Source: Actinomycetales bacterium (GTDB lineage Bacteria; Actinomycetota; Actinomycetes; Actinomycetales; Cellulomonadaceae). From it: a stretch of DNA of 64,000 bases. The notes beneath the pieces were generated by a model. It was not told the DNA's origin. It saw only the letters and a list, made by a program, of their open reading frames with translations, and made no database searches. Each line of letters opens with the position of its first letter. The first letter of the stretch is position 1. The stretch is taken from NCBI GenBank assembly GCA_020444245.1, contig JAHLLI010000005.1:1-64000 (forward strand). Reading direction: 5' to 3'. The position numbers were made by a program, and so were the translations under genes. Positions 7,977 to 16,538 of the stretch are shown one piece after another.

Positions 7977-8972
7977 GTGCGTGGTTCACGGGAGTCGGTT
8001 CTTGCCTGCGTCGTGGCGGTGGCGATCGTCGCCGCTATCGGGAGCTCGGCCCAGGCGGAGACGCCTCCGGACCCGACGGAGCGTGTCGTCGACGCGCTCA
8101 AGGTCGCGCCTGACCTCGGGGCTGTTGCCCGGCCATCGGAGCGCGCTGAGGGCGAGCTTGTCGCGGCGCTCCCGGACAGCCCCGTCGTGGAGATGAGTGC
8201 GAACGGCGACGAGGTGTCGCTCGCTTCGCCGGGTGGCCCCGCGATCGCCCTCACGCTCCCCGACGAGGTCGAGACCGGGAAAGCCGTTGTTGCCGCCGAT
8301 GGGACAGTCGTCTACGCCAGTGCGACCGCCCTCGGCGCCGACGTCGCCGTGCAGGCGCTTGACGGAGCGGTCTCGATCCAGACGGTCATCCCCGACAAGC
8401 GAAGCGTGCACGCGTTCACGTACCGACTCGGTGACGATGTGTCTCCGCGGCTCAGGGATGACGGTGGCGTGGACCTGCTGGGGAATGTCGACGGGGCGGT
8501 CACGATCGTCGGCCAGATTGCGGCGCCCTGGGCGGTCGCCGCGGACGGCTCCCCCGTGGCGACCACGTACGAGGTCGCAGGTGGGAAGGTCGTTCAGGTG
8601 GTCGCGACGACAGATGCCACCGCATACCCGGTTGTCGCTGACCCTCTGTTGACCTATGGGTGGGGCGTCTACCTGAACCTCCGCGGCTACGCGTGGAAGG
8701 CCGTCGCCGCGACACTGGTGGGCGCTGCGGTGGGTGTCACGACCGCAGCCTGCCTGGGTGCGAAGCTGCCCGCGGCGTGGGCGAAGGCCGTGGGGGCCGG
8801 ATGCACGCTCCTTGGGGTGAGTACGGGTGTCTCCGCGCTCATGTCGGCGATCAAGCAAGTGCGCAACATGAGTGTGCAGTCGACGGGCTGCTACCAGATC
8901 ATGCTTCTGAACATCGCGCACAAGCCGAACGTCGGACGTCTGACCAAGGTGGCCTCGTCGCAGTGTGCGTAG
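7977..8972 (+). CDS. secreted hypothetical protein with 'YPVVADP' motif and hydrophobic Cys-containing C-terminal domain
   Basis: 331 aa from GTG with GGGGGCAG upstream. A Sec signal peptide occupies residues 1-27 (hydrophobic core, cleavage after AQA). The middle (about 40-215) is a beta-rich, Val/Asp-rich region ending in AYPVVADPLL. The C-terminal ~110 residues begin GWGVYLN and continue as Ala/Gly-rich hydrophobic helices with four cysteines (ACLG, GAGC, TGCY, SQC). As I recall, the YPVVADP hinge precedes varied short C-terminal domains in many secreted actinobacterial proteins of unknown role. A cysteine-stabilised hydrophobic exported domain could be a bacteriocin-like effector; this is inference. 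The following gene encodes a small membrane protein. Confidence 0.75.
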   Translation: MRGSRESVLACVVAVAIVAAIGSSAQAETPPDPTERVVDALKVAPDLGAVARPSERAEGELVAALPDSPVVEMSANGDEVSLASPGGPAIALTLPDEVETGKAVVAADGTVVYASATALGADVAVQALDGAVSIQTVIPDKRSVHAFTYRLGDDVSPRLRDDGGVDLLGNVDGAVTIVGQIAAPWAVAADGSPVATTYEVAGGKVVQVVATTDATAYPVVADPLLTYGWGVYLNLRGYAWKAVAATLVGAAVGVTTAACLGAKLPAAWAKAVGAGCTLLGVSTGVSALMSAIKQVRNMSVQSTGCYQIMLLNIAHKPNVGRLTKVASSQCA

Positions 8973-9021
8973 CGCCGCGCCGCGGAGCGGGCAGCGGGGA
9001 ATCGAGCGGCAGGGGAACGAG

Positions 9022-9426
9022 ATGACACCCGACGACGGCACACCGACCGCGCCTCCCGTGACGGAGCCGCGACGCAGCGCACCGGCACGTCGCGAGTGGT
9101 GGAGGTGGTGGCCGCTCGTCGCGGGCGCCGCCGCGGTGTGGGCGTGGTTCGCCTTCGGCGTCGACGTCCTCTACGCGGTCGTCGTCACCAGCGTCGCCGT
9201 CTATGCCCTCGTGGACGCCCTCGAGCGCGGCCGATCGGCAATCCGCACCGCGGTGGAAGCCGTCGCCTGGTCGGCGGGGGCGTGGCTCGCCAGCATCGTC
9301 CTTGGCGCTGCGACGGGCTGGGGGACAGGCAACCGGGTGGTTCTTGGCGCGTGGGGCGTCGCCGCCGGTGCTCTGATCGTCGTGCTCGTCCTGGTGCTCA
9401 GGAGGGCGGTGCGGCGGATCGGCTGA
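9022..9426 (+). CDS. small multi-spanning membrane protein
   Basis: 134 aa, ATG at 9022 preceded by GGGGAACG. After a short Pro/Thr-rich cytoplasmic N-terminus and a WWRWW membrane-entry motif, four hydrophobic helices follow (about 29-46, 48-64, 76-98, 106-127) and a basic tail ends the protein. No family is recognised. It follows the secreted protein by 49 bp on the same strand, so it could be its immunity or export partner, or just a neighbour. Confidence 0.7.
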   Translation: MTPDDGTPTAPPVTEPRRSAPARREWWRWWPLVAGAAAVWAWFAFGVDVLYAVVVTSVAVYALVDALERGRSAIRTAVEAVAWSAGAWLASIVLGAATGWGTGNRVVLGAWGVAAGALIVVLVLVLRRAVRRIG

Positions 9427-9474
9427 ACGTCAGGCGGCGTGACCGAGTCTCGTGGCCCGCCGGGACGGCGGTCG

Positions 9475-9894
9475 TCACGACGTGGGAGGCCGAACCGAAC
9501 GACTGACGTCCGGCCACTCGCCCGCACTGTCGTCGGAGGGCACGTCGTCCTGCGGCGTCGACCCGTCCGCGCTCGCGGCAGCGTCGCTGCGCTCGCCCTC
9601 GAACGCCTTGCGCACCCCCTCGGACACCTCGCTGAGGGTGGCCGCCATGGCGTCGGCCACCGACCGTCCGGTCTGCTTGACCTCGTCCTTGACCGCCGGG
9701 TCCTTCGCCGCGGAGGCCAGTGCATCGAAAGCGCCTTGCAGGGCTTCACCGACGCGGGCGAACGCGTCGGCCACGGGCTTGTCCTCGGGCGCGACCTCGG
9801 CCTCCTGCCGCGCCTCGTAGTGCTGCTTGAGGGAGGCGCCCAACCCCGTCAGGCGTTCTCCGGCGTCGTTCCAGGCAGAGCGTGCATCCGTCAT
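9475..9894 (-). CDS. helical conserved hypothetical protein
   Basis: 139 aa. The region 1-100 is rich in Ala, Glu, Lys and Val with a heptad-like pattern (SLKQHYEARQEAE, VADAFARVGEALQGAFDALASAA, VADAMAATLSEVSEGVRKAFEG), predicted as amphipathic helices. The C-terminal 35 residues are acidic, Ser/Pro-rich and probably disordered. No signal peptide, no enzyme motif. Similar small helical proteins are widespread in actinomycetes without known function. Confidence 0.75.
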   Translation of the reverse strand: MTDARSAWNDAGERLTGLGASLKQHYEARQEAEVAPEDKPVADAFARVGEALQGAFDALASAAKDPAVKDEVKQTGRSVADAMAATLSEVSEGVRKAFEGERSDAAASADGSTPQDDVPSDDSAGEWPDVSRSVRPPTS

Positions 9895-10006
9895 GACTCC
9901 ACCTCACCCCCATCTGCGCGCGGCGTCCAGTGCCCGAAGGCCTGGTCTCGCCCTCGTCGCGAACTCCGCTCCGCCCCCGACCCCCCGCACGTGGGATACC
10001 GTCGCG

Positions 10007-10020
10007 TCGAACCAGTTCGA
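10007..10020 (+). promoter_or_regulatory. LacI-type operator in front of its own gene
   Basis: TCGAACCAGTTCGA, a 14-bp near-perfect palindrome ending 13 bp before the LacI start codon. It matches the triple operator at 11112-11170 (core CGAACCGGTTCG) except for one central base, which argues for autorepression by the same protein. Confidence 0.75.
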
Positions 10021-10033
10021 CAAAGGAAGACTC

Positions 10034-11074
10034 ATGGTCAACATCGGGGATGTCGCGCGCATGGCGGGGGTCTCCCGCAGCACCGCGTCCTACGCACTGT
10101 CGGGCAAGCGGCCGACGTCGCCGGACGTCCAGGCTCGCGTTGCGGCGGCCGTGCAGGAGCTCGGCTACACGCCCAACGCCGGTGCGCGGGCTCTGGCCAC
10201 CGCGCAGACGCGGGTGATCGGGCTGCTCGCGCAGTTCTACGAGGACGAGTTCGCCCCCGCGATGCTCCAGTACATCCTCGCCGTGTCCAACACCGCGCGT
10301 GAGCTGGGGTACGACGTCCTGCTGGTGACCGAGGAGAGCGGGGTGCAGGCCCTGCGTCGCATCACCGACTCCCGCATGGTGGACGGCATCGTCCTGCTGA
10401 ACGTCGCCGAGGACGACCAGCGTCTGCCGGTGCTGCGCGACGCGGCGCAGCCCGGCGCCCTGGTGGGCCTGCCGGGAGACTGCACCGGCGTCGACGTCTT
10501 CGACCTCAGCTTCGAGGAGGCCGGGCGCCTGATGGTCGACCACCTCGCCGACCTGGGGCACCGCGACGTCCTGCTCGTCTCCCAGCCCGAGCACGTGATC
10601 GAGCGCGGCGGCGCCTACGTCTGGCGCCTGCAGAACGCCGCGGTGGCCGCCGCGGCCGAACGGGGCGTGAGGTTGCTCACCACGTTCGCCTCCACGCACC
10701 AGCCGGAGGTCGGCGCGGAGCTGCACGGCCTGCTGGACGCGCACCCGGAGGTGACCGGTCTGCTGGTGCACAACGAGGCCGCGGTGGCCGCGCTGCCCAG
10801 CGTGATGCACGCGCGCGGCATGGAGGCGCCCCGCGACCTCTCGGTGATCGGGCGGTACTCCGACGAGTTCGCCCGCACCTTCTCCCTGCCGTACTCGTCG
10901 GTGGAGAGCGCGGCGGACCTGCTCGGCGCCATGGCGGTGCGGCACGTGGTCCGCAGGATCGAGGTCGCCGCCGCCCGCGACGAGCCCTACGTCGTGGAGC
11001 TGGTCGCGCCACGCCTCGTGGACCGCGGCAGCACCGGTGTGCCGCCGCACGTCGTACCCGCCGCCGGCGCCTGA
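10034..11074 (+). CDS. LacI-family transcriptional regulator of the downstream oligosaccharide operon
   Basis: 346 aa from ATG at 10034 (AAAGGAAGA upstream). The LacI HTH is at residues 4-25 (IGDVARMAGVSRSTASYALSG), followed by the hinge helix NAGARALA that inserts into the operator centre and a periplasmic-binding-protein-like effector domain. It controls the ABC transporter/GH31/GH127 operon starting at 11312: the same palindrome occurs once before this gene and three times before the operon. The inducer is most likely a sugar released from the imported oligosaccharide. Confidence 0.94.
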   Translation: MVNIGDVARMAGVSRSTASYALSGKRPTSPDVQARVAAAVQELGYTPNAGARALATAQTRVIGLLAQFYEDEFAPAMLQYILAVSNTARELGYDVLLVTEESGVQALRRITDSRMVDGIVLLNVAEDDQRLPVLRDAAQPGALVGLPGDCTGVDVFDLSFEEAGRLMVDHLADLGHRDVLLVSQPEHVIERGGAYVWRLQNAAVAAAAERGVRLLTTFASTHQPEVGAELHGLLDAHPEVTGLLVHNEAAVAALPSVMHARGMEAPRDLSVIGRYSDEFARTFSLPYSSVESAADLLGAMAVRHVVRRIEVAAARDEPYVVELVAPRLVDRGSTGVPPHVVPAAGA

Positions 11075-11111
11075 GCCGGGAGCGCGCTGTTATCGAACTG
11101 AAACCAAAGTG

Positions 11112-11170
11112 GCGAACCGGTTCGCTTGACCGGCGAACCGGTTCGCTGACATGGTTGTCGAACCGGTTCG
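11112..11170 (+). promoter_or_regulatory. triple LacI operator upstream of the sugar operon
   Basis: Three palindromes: GCGAACCGGTTCGC at 11112-11125 and 11133-11146, and CGAACCGGTTCG at 11159-11170. Centres are 21 bp (two helical turns) and 25 bp apart. The array lies between the LacI stop and the binding-protein gene (start 11312), where it would cover the operon promoter. Site 10007-10020 is a fourth copy. Confidence 0.88.
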
Positions 11171-11311
11171 CCGACGCTGTCGGCAGCGGCGTTCCAGGCA
11201 GCACGACGGGCGCGACTGCGCCGCCCGGGCCCCGGCCCGGGCCGGCCCAGGCCACCCGGGAGTGACCGGCTGACCGACGAGGCCGATCTCAACGACGAGA
11301 GGAATCACACG

Positions 11312-12580
11312 ATGGCAACGATCAGCGCGCGTACCGCGGCTGGGATCGGCGCGGTTGCGGCCGCGGGCCTGCTCCTGACCGCCTGCTCCGGCGGCGGGGG
11401 AGTGGCGACCCCCGGCGAGACGGGGGCGGCCTCGGAGGGCACCACCACCGCGGAGATCACCTTCTGGGACCCGTACCCGCAGCGTGAGGCGGGGTCGGAC
11501 TGGGACAACCTCGTCAAGGCCTGCGCCCCCGAGGGCTCCACGATCACCCGCACCAGCGCCCCGCAGACCGACCTGTTCAACCAGCTCACCACCGCGGTCA
11601 AGGAGGGCAACGCGCCCGACGTCGTGCTGCTGGACAACCCGCTGACGCCCGACGCAGCCGCCTCCGGCCTGCTCGCCACCGCTGAGCAGGCCGGGATCGA
11701 CACCACGGGCATCGACGAGAACCTGCTCGGCCCGGGCATCGTCGACGGCGTCACCTACGGCGTCCCGATGGGTTCCAACGCCCTCGCGCTGTACTACAAC
11801 AAGGACATCCTCGACGCTGCCGGGGTGGACCCCGCGAGCATCAAGGACTGGGACTCGCTCAACGCCGCCATCGAGAAGGTCGTGGCCAGCGGTTCCAAGG
11901 GCATCACGTTCTCCGGCATCGCCGGCGAGGAGGGCAGCTTCCAGTTCGAGCCGTGGTTCTGGGGTGCGGGCGCCGACTTCTCCGACCTCGCCTCGCCCGA
12001 GGCGATCAGCGCCGGCCAGCTGCTCTCGGACTGGGTCGGCAAGGGTTGGGCGCCGCGCTCGGCGCTGAACGACAACCAGTCGGCGTCCTGGGACCTGTTC
12101 CTCACCGGTGAGTACGGCTTCGCGGAGAACGGCTCCTGGTTCGCCGCGGCCGCCGCGGACAACGAGGACTTCACGGTGGGCATGGTGCCGATCCCCGGCA
12201 AGGACGGTGGGCTGGCCCCGGTGCCGACCGGTGGCGAGTTCGCGGTCGCTCCGCTGCAGTCGAAGGACGCCTCGGACCACTACGCCAACGCGGCCGCCGT
12301 CATCGACTGCCTGGTCGGCGGGGACAACGCCGCCAAGACCAGCGAGACGCTGGGCTACCTGTCCGCCAACCCGGAGATCCGGGCCGCCCAGGTGTCGTCC
12401 AACGACCTGTGGACGCCGTGGGTGGACATCATCACCGGTGCCCAGGGCCGCACCACCGAGCTCGGTGCGGACTACCCGGCCGTCTCCGGGAAGCTCTCCG
12501 AGGCCGAGCAGGCTGCGCTCAACGCCGCCGGTGACGCCGCCGCGGTCGAGACCGCCTTCAAGGACGCCGCCGGCAGCTGA
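11312..12580 (+). CDS. ABC transporter sugar-binding lipoprotein
   Basis: 422 aa. Signal peptide with lipobox LLTAC (Cys25), then a Gly/Ser linker and a family-1 extracellular solute-binding fold (ITFWDPYPQ..., DVVLLDNP, YGVPMGSNALALYYNKD, GSWFAAAA). It is lipid-anchored outside the membrane and delivers an oligosaccharide to the two permeases that follow. With alpha-xylosidase-like GH31 and arabinofuranosidase partners, a xylose- or arabinose-substituted oligosaccharide is the likely ligand (inference). No ATPase is encoded here, as is usual for this transporter class, which shares an MsiK-type ATPase. Confidence 0.93.
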   Translation: MATISARTAAGIGAVAAAGLLLTACSGGGGVATPGETGAASEGTTTAEITFWDPYPQREAGSDWDNLVKACAPEGSTITRTSAPQTDLFNQLTTAVKEGNAPDVVLLDNPLTPDAAASGLLATAEQAGIDTTGIDENLLGPGIVDGVTYGVPMGSNALALYYNKDILDAAGVDPASIKDWDSLNAAIEKVVASGSKGITFSGIAGEEGSFQFEPWFWGAGADFSDLASPEAISAGQLLSDWVGKGWAPRSALNDNQSASWDLFLTGEYGFAENGSWFAAAAADNEDFTVGMVPIPGKDGGLAPVPTGGEFAVAPLQSKDASDHYANAAAVIDCLVGGDNAAKTSETLGYLSANPEIRAAQVSSNDLWTPWVDIITGAQGRTTELGADYPAVSGKLSEAEQAALNAAGDAAAVETAFKDAAGS

Positions 12581-12585
12581 CGCCT

Positions 12586-12620
12586 CGTGGTGGGGCGTGC
12601 GGACCTCACGCCCCACCACG
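12586..12620 (+). promoter_or_regulatory. intercistronic hairpin after the binding-protein gene
   Basis: A perfect 13-bp stem (CGTGGTGGGGCGT / ACGCCCCACCACG) with a 9-nt loop lies 5 bp after the binding-protein stop and before the permease genes. Such hairpins attenuate read-through and protect the upstream mRNA, so the binding protein is made in excess over the permeases. Confidence 0.7.
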
Positions 12621-12661
12621 GTCACCGGCCCGACCCACCCACCCCGAGCTCAGGACTGGAC

Positions 12662-13612
12662 ATGACGAACGCAGCGGGCGCGCTGGTCGCCGAGGCGACC
12701 ACCACCGGCGAGGCCGTGCCGCCCAGGCCCCGCAGGTCGCGGGCGCGATGGGCAGCGGTCGCCTTCGTCGCACCACTGCTGGTCTACCTGGTGGTGTTCT
12801 ACGCCTTCCCGCTGGTGCAGAACGTCGCGATGAGCGTGCAGCGCTACGACCGGGGCACCTTCGTCAGCGGGGGAGCGCCGTTCGTCGGGCTGGACATCTA
12901 CCGCGAGGTGATCGGGCAGCCGAAGTTCTGGCGCATCGTGGGCCAGACCGCGACGTTCACCCTGGTCTCCATCACCTTCCAGTACGTGATCGGGCTCGCG
13001 CTCGCCGTGTTCTTCCACCGCAGCTTCAAGCTCTCGGCGACCCTGCGGGCGATGTTCCTGGTCCCGTGGCTGCTGCCGGTGATCGTCTCGGCCACCACCT
13101 GGCAGTGGATGATGAACCCGGACAACGGCGCCATGAACACCCTCGTCGGCTGGTTCGGGATCGAGCCGGTGTGGTGGCTCAACGCCCAGCACTCGCTGAT
13201 GTCGGTGACCATCGCCAACATCTGGCTGGGCATCCCGTTCAACCTGGTGATCCTGTACTCGGGCCTGCAGAACATCCCGACCACGCTGTACGAGGCGGCG
13301 GCGATCGACGGCGCCGGCCCGTGGCGCCGCTTCTGGTCGATCACCATGCCGCTGCTGCGTCCGGTGACCCTGGTGACCCTCCTGCTCGGCCTCGTCTACA
13401 CGATCAAGGTCGTCGACATCATCTGGATCATGACGACCGGCACGGGGACCTCCCAGACGCTGGCCACCTGGTCCTACGGCATGGCGTTCGGCAAGGGGAC
13501 CTCGGGGGTCATCCAGTACTCCGAGGCCTCGGCGGTGGGCAGCATCCTGCTCGTGATCGCCCTGGCGTTCGGGCTGATCTACGTCGCCGTCCAGCGGCAC
13601 GAGGAGGGCTGA
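12662..13612 (+). CDS. ABC sugar transporter permease (MalF-like)
   Basis: 316 aa from ATG at 12662. Six membrane helices after a basic Arg-rich N-terminus. The ATPase-contacting EAA loop is visible as YEAAAIDGAGPWRRFWSITMPLLRP. Together with the next gene it forms the heterodimeric channel for the sugar delivered by the upstream lipoprotein. Second gene of the LacI-controlled operon, following the intercistronic hairpin. Confidence 0.93.
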   Translation: MTNAAGALVAEATTTGEAVPPRPRRSRARWAAVAFVAPLLVYLVVFYAFPLVQNVAMSVQRYDRGTFVSGGAPFVGLDIYREVIGQPKFWRIVGQTATFTLVSITFQYVIGLALAVFFHRSFKLSATLRAMFLVPWLLPVIVSATTWQWMMNPDNGAMNTLVGWFGIEPVWWLNAQHSLMSVTIANIWLGIPFNLVILYSGLQNIPTTLYEAAAIDGAGPWRRFWSITMPLLRPVTLVTLLLGLVYTIKVVDIIWIMTTGTGTSQTLATWSYGMAFGKGTSGVIQYSEASAVGSILLVIALAFGLIYVAVQRHEEG

Positions 13613-13615
13613 GCC

Positions 13616-14425
13616 ATGCCTCGCGCCTGGTGGAAGACGCCCCTGGCCCTCGTCCTGACCGGGATCATGCTCTTCCCGGTGTACTGGATGGTGAACGTCT
13701 CGTTCACCCGGCGGGAGTCCATCCGCAAGAGCCAGCCGTTCCCGTTCGACTTCACCGTCGACCACTACCGGGTGGTCCTGCACGAGCAGCTGCCGTTCCT
13801 CGGCACCAGCCTGGCGGTGGGGGTCGGCACCGTGGCGCTCACCCTGGTGATCGCCGCGCCGGCGGCCTTCGGGCTCGCCAAGCTGCGGATGCCGGGCGGG
13901 CGGGCGCTCAGCTTCGTGCTGATCGTCGCCCAGATGATCCCGGCCGTGGTCATGGCGTTGGGGTTCTACTCGATCTACAACCGGCTCGGCCTGCTGGACA
14001 CGATCCCCGGCCTGATCCTCGCCGACTCCACCATCGCGGTGCCGTTCGCCGTGATGCTCTTCACCGCCTTCATGCGAGGCATCCCGGACGAGCTCATCGA
14101 GGCCGCGAAGCTCGACGGTGCCTCGCACTGGCGGACCTTCCGGTCGGTGGTGATACCGATCTCGCGCAACTCGGCCATCACCGTCGCGCTGTTCGCCTTC
14201 CTGTGGGCGTGGTCGGACTTCCTGTTCGCCTCGACCCTGGACCGCGAGGGGGGCCCGCTCCGCCCGATCACCATGGGCATCTACAACTACATCGGCGCCC
14301 AGAACCAGGAGTGGGGGCCGATGATGGCGACCGCCGTCGTGGCGTCGATCCCTACCGCACTGCTGCTGATCCTCGCCCAGAAGTACGTCGCCGCCGGCGT
14401 CACCGCCGGCGCCGTCAAGGACTGA
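13616..14425 (+). CDS. ABC sugar transporter permease (MalG-like)
   Basis: 269 aa, starting 3 bp after the previous stop. Six membrane helices and an EAA loop IEAAKLDGASHWRTFRSVVIPISRN; the C-terminus ends in the typical MalG-type TAGAVKD. Partner of the MalF-like permease. The same arrangement recurs at 52.0-53.9 kb in a second sugar transporter with different regulation. Confidence 0.93.
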   Translation: MPRAWWKTPLALVLTGIMLFPVYWMVNVSFTRRESIRKSQPFPFDFTVDHYRVVLHEQLPFLGTSLAVGVGTVALTLVIAAPAAFGLAKLRMPGGRALSFVLIVAQMIPAVVMALGFYSIYNRLGLLDTIPGLILADSTIAVPFAVMLFTAFMRGIPDELIEAAKLDGASHWRTFRSVVIPISRNSAITVALFAFLWAWSDFLFASTLDREGGPLRPITMGIYNYIGAQNQEWGPMMATAVVASIPTALLLILAQKYVAAGVTAGAVKD

Positions 14426-14489
14426 CCTCATCCCTGTCCGCGTGCACCGCCCGGCGACGGGCAGTGCCGGTCGACCCCGGAGAAACACT

Positions 14490-16538
14490 GTGTCGAGCAC
14501 GAGCTTCGAGTCCCTCGCCGACGGCGTCGTCTGGCGCGGCGACGGCGAGACCCTCATGGTCCAGGCGTGGGGCCCCGACAGCCTGCGCGTCCGCGCGACC
14601 CGGGCCGGCGCCGTCGTCGAGACCGGCTTCGCCCTGCTCGAGCCCGCGCCCACCCCGGTCGAGGTCACGGTCGACGGCGACGTCGCGACCGTGCGCAACG
14701 GCCGGATCACCGCCGTGCTGCGGGCCCGCCGGTTCCTGGACGTCGCGCTCGGCTACGAGGTCGGGCGGTGCACCGTGGAGTACCTCGACGCGGCCGGCGC
14801 GACCCTGCTCAAGGAGCTCGACGCGGGCGGCTCGCTGCGGCTCAAGGCACGCACCTTCACCCCGATCATCGGCGGCGACCACAAGGTCGCGGCGGCGTTC
14901 GAGCCGAACCCCGGCGAGAAGCTCTACGGGATGGGCCAGTACCAGCAGGACATCCTCGACCTCAAGGGCAGCACGTTCGAGCTCGCCCACCGCAACTCCC
15001 AGGCCAGCGTCCCGTTCGTGCTCTCCAGCGCCGGGTACGGGTTCTTCTGGCACAACCCCGCGATCGGCCGCGCCACGTTCGCCGCGAACCGCACCGAGTG
15101 GGTCGCGGAGTCCGCGGTCCAGCTCGACTACTGGATCACGGCCGGTGACACGCCCGCGCAGATCACGGCGGCGTACGCGGACGCGACCGGGCACGCGCCG
15201 ATGATGCCCGAGTACGGGCTGGGCTACTGGCAGTGCAAGCTGCGGTACTGGAATCAGGAACAGCTCCTCGAGGTCGCGCGCGAGCACAAGCGCCGCGGCC
15301 TGCCGATGGACGTCATCGTCGCGGACTTCTTCCACTGGCCGAAGATGGGCGACTACCGGTTCGAGGAGGAGTTCTGGCCCGACCCGGCGGCGATGGTCGC
15401 CGAGCTGGCCGACCTGGGCATCGAGCTGATGGTCTCCGTGTGGCCGCAGGTCTCGCTGGAGTCGGAGAACTTCTCCGACTTCAAGCGCCGCAACCTGCTG
15501 GTCAACGCCGAGCGCGGCATCGACGTCCACATGGGCTTCGAGGGTCCCAGCGTGTTCCTCGACACGACCAACCCCGAGACCCGCGCCGCGGTGTGGGACC
15601 TGTGCCGTGCCAACTACCACGACCTGGGCATCAAGGTCTTCTGGCTGGACGAGGCCGAGCCCGAGTACGGCGTCTACGACTTCGACAACTACCGCTACCA
15701 CCTGGGCTCCAACCTCCAGGTCGGCAACCTGTACCCGCAGGCCTACGCCCGCGCGTTCTACGAGGGCCAGGTCGCCGCCGGACAGGAGGGTGTGGTCAAC
15801 CTGCTGCGGTGCGCCTGGGCCGGGAGCCAGCGGTACGGCGCCCTGGTGTGGTCCGGCGACATCCACTCCAGCTGGACGGACCTGCGCCGCCAGCTCACCG
15901 CCGGCCTCCACATGGGGGTCGCGGGCATCCCGTGGTTCACCACCGACATCGGTGGCTTCCACGACGGCGACATCACCGACCCCGCGTTCCACGAGCTGCT
16001 GGTGCGCTGGTTCCAGTTCGGCGCGTTCTGCCCCGTGATGCGCATGCACGGCGACCGCAAGCCCACCGAGCGGGTCGCCGCCGCGGACGGCAGCCGCAGG
16101 GCCGACAGCGGTGCGGACAACGAGCTGTGGAGCTTCGGCGAGGACGTCTACCGGATCCTCGCCCGCTACGTGCACCTGCGTGAGGACCTGCGCGACTACT
16201 CGCGCTCGGTGATGCGGGCCGCCCACGAGGCCGGGCAGCCGGTGATGCGCGCGATGTTCCACGAGTTCCCCGACGACCCCGCCTGCTGGGACCTCGCCGA
16301 CCAGTACATGTACGGGCCCGACCTGCTGGTCGCCCCCGTCCTGGAGCCCGGCGTCACGTCCCGCGAGGTCCACCTGCCTGCCGGCGCCGCGTGGACGGAG
16401 CTGGCGACCGGCAGGGTGCTCGACGGCGGGCGGCGGGTCACCGCCGAGGCGCCGATCGACGTCATCCCGGTCTTCCTCCGGGACGGTGCCCAGCCCGGGC
16501 TCGTCACGGCCTTCGGCGCCGACGCGGGTGCACGATGA
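14490..16538 (+). CDS. glycoside hydrolase family 31, probable alpha-xylosidase
   Basis: 682 aa from GTG at 14490, preceded by GGAGAA; the earlier ATG at 14442 lacks such a site. GH31 (beta/alpha)8 retaining enzyme. The nucleophile is Asp387 in FWLDEAEPE and the acid/base Asp522 in MHGDRKP. The N-terminal beta domain contains YGMGQYQQ and the FELAHRNSQASVPFVLS pattern common to alpha-xylosidases and related enzymes of the family; no signal peptide, so it acts on imported oligosaccharide in the cytoplasm. Alpha-xylosidase is favoured by context, but alpha-glucosidase-type activity cannot be excluded. Overlaps the GH127 start by ATGA. It is only distantly like the YicI-type GH31 at 49.8 kb. Confidence 0.9.
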   Translation: MSSTSFESLADGVVWRGDGETLMVQAWGPDSLRVRATRAGAVVETGFALLEPAPTPVEVTVDGDVATVRNGRITAVLRARRFLDVALGYEVGRCTVEYLDAAGATLLKELDAGGSLRLKARTFTPIIGGDHKVAAAFEPNPGEKLYGMGQYQQDILDLKGSTFELAHRNSQASVPFVLSSAGYGFFWHNPAIGRATFAANRTEWVAESAVQLDYWITAGDTPAQITAAYADATGHAPMMPEYGLGYWQCKLRYWNQEQLLEVAREHKRRGLPMDVIVADFFHWPKMGDYRFEEEFWPDPAAMVAELADLGIELMVSVWPQVSLESENFSDFKRRNLLVNAERGIDVHMGFEGPSVFLDTTNPETRAAVWDLCRANYHDLGIKVFWLDEAEPEYGVYDFDNYRYHLGSNLQVGNLYPQAYARAFYEGQVAAGQEGVVNLLRCAWAGSQRYGALVWSGDIHSSWTDLRRQLTAGLHMGVAGIPWFTTDIGGFHDGDITDPAFHELLVRWFQFGAFCPVMRMHGDRKPTERVAAADGSRRADSGADNELWSFGEDVYRILARYVHLREDLRDYSRSVMRAAHEAGQPVMRAMFHEFPDDPACWDLADQYMYGPDLLVAPVLEPGVTSREVHLPAGAAWTELATGRVLDGGRRVTAEAPIDVIPVFLRDGAQPGLVTAFGADAGAR

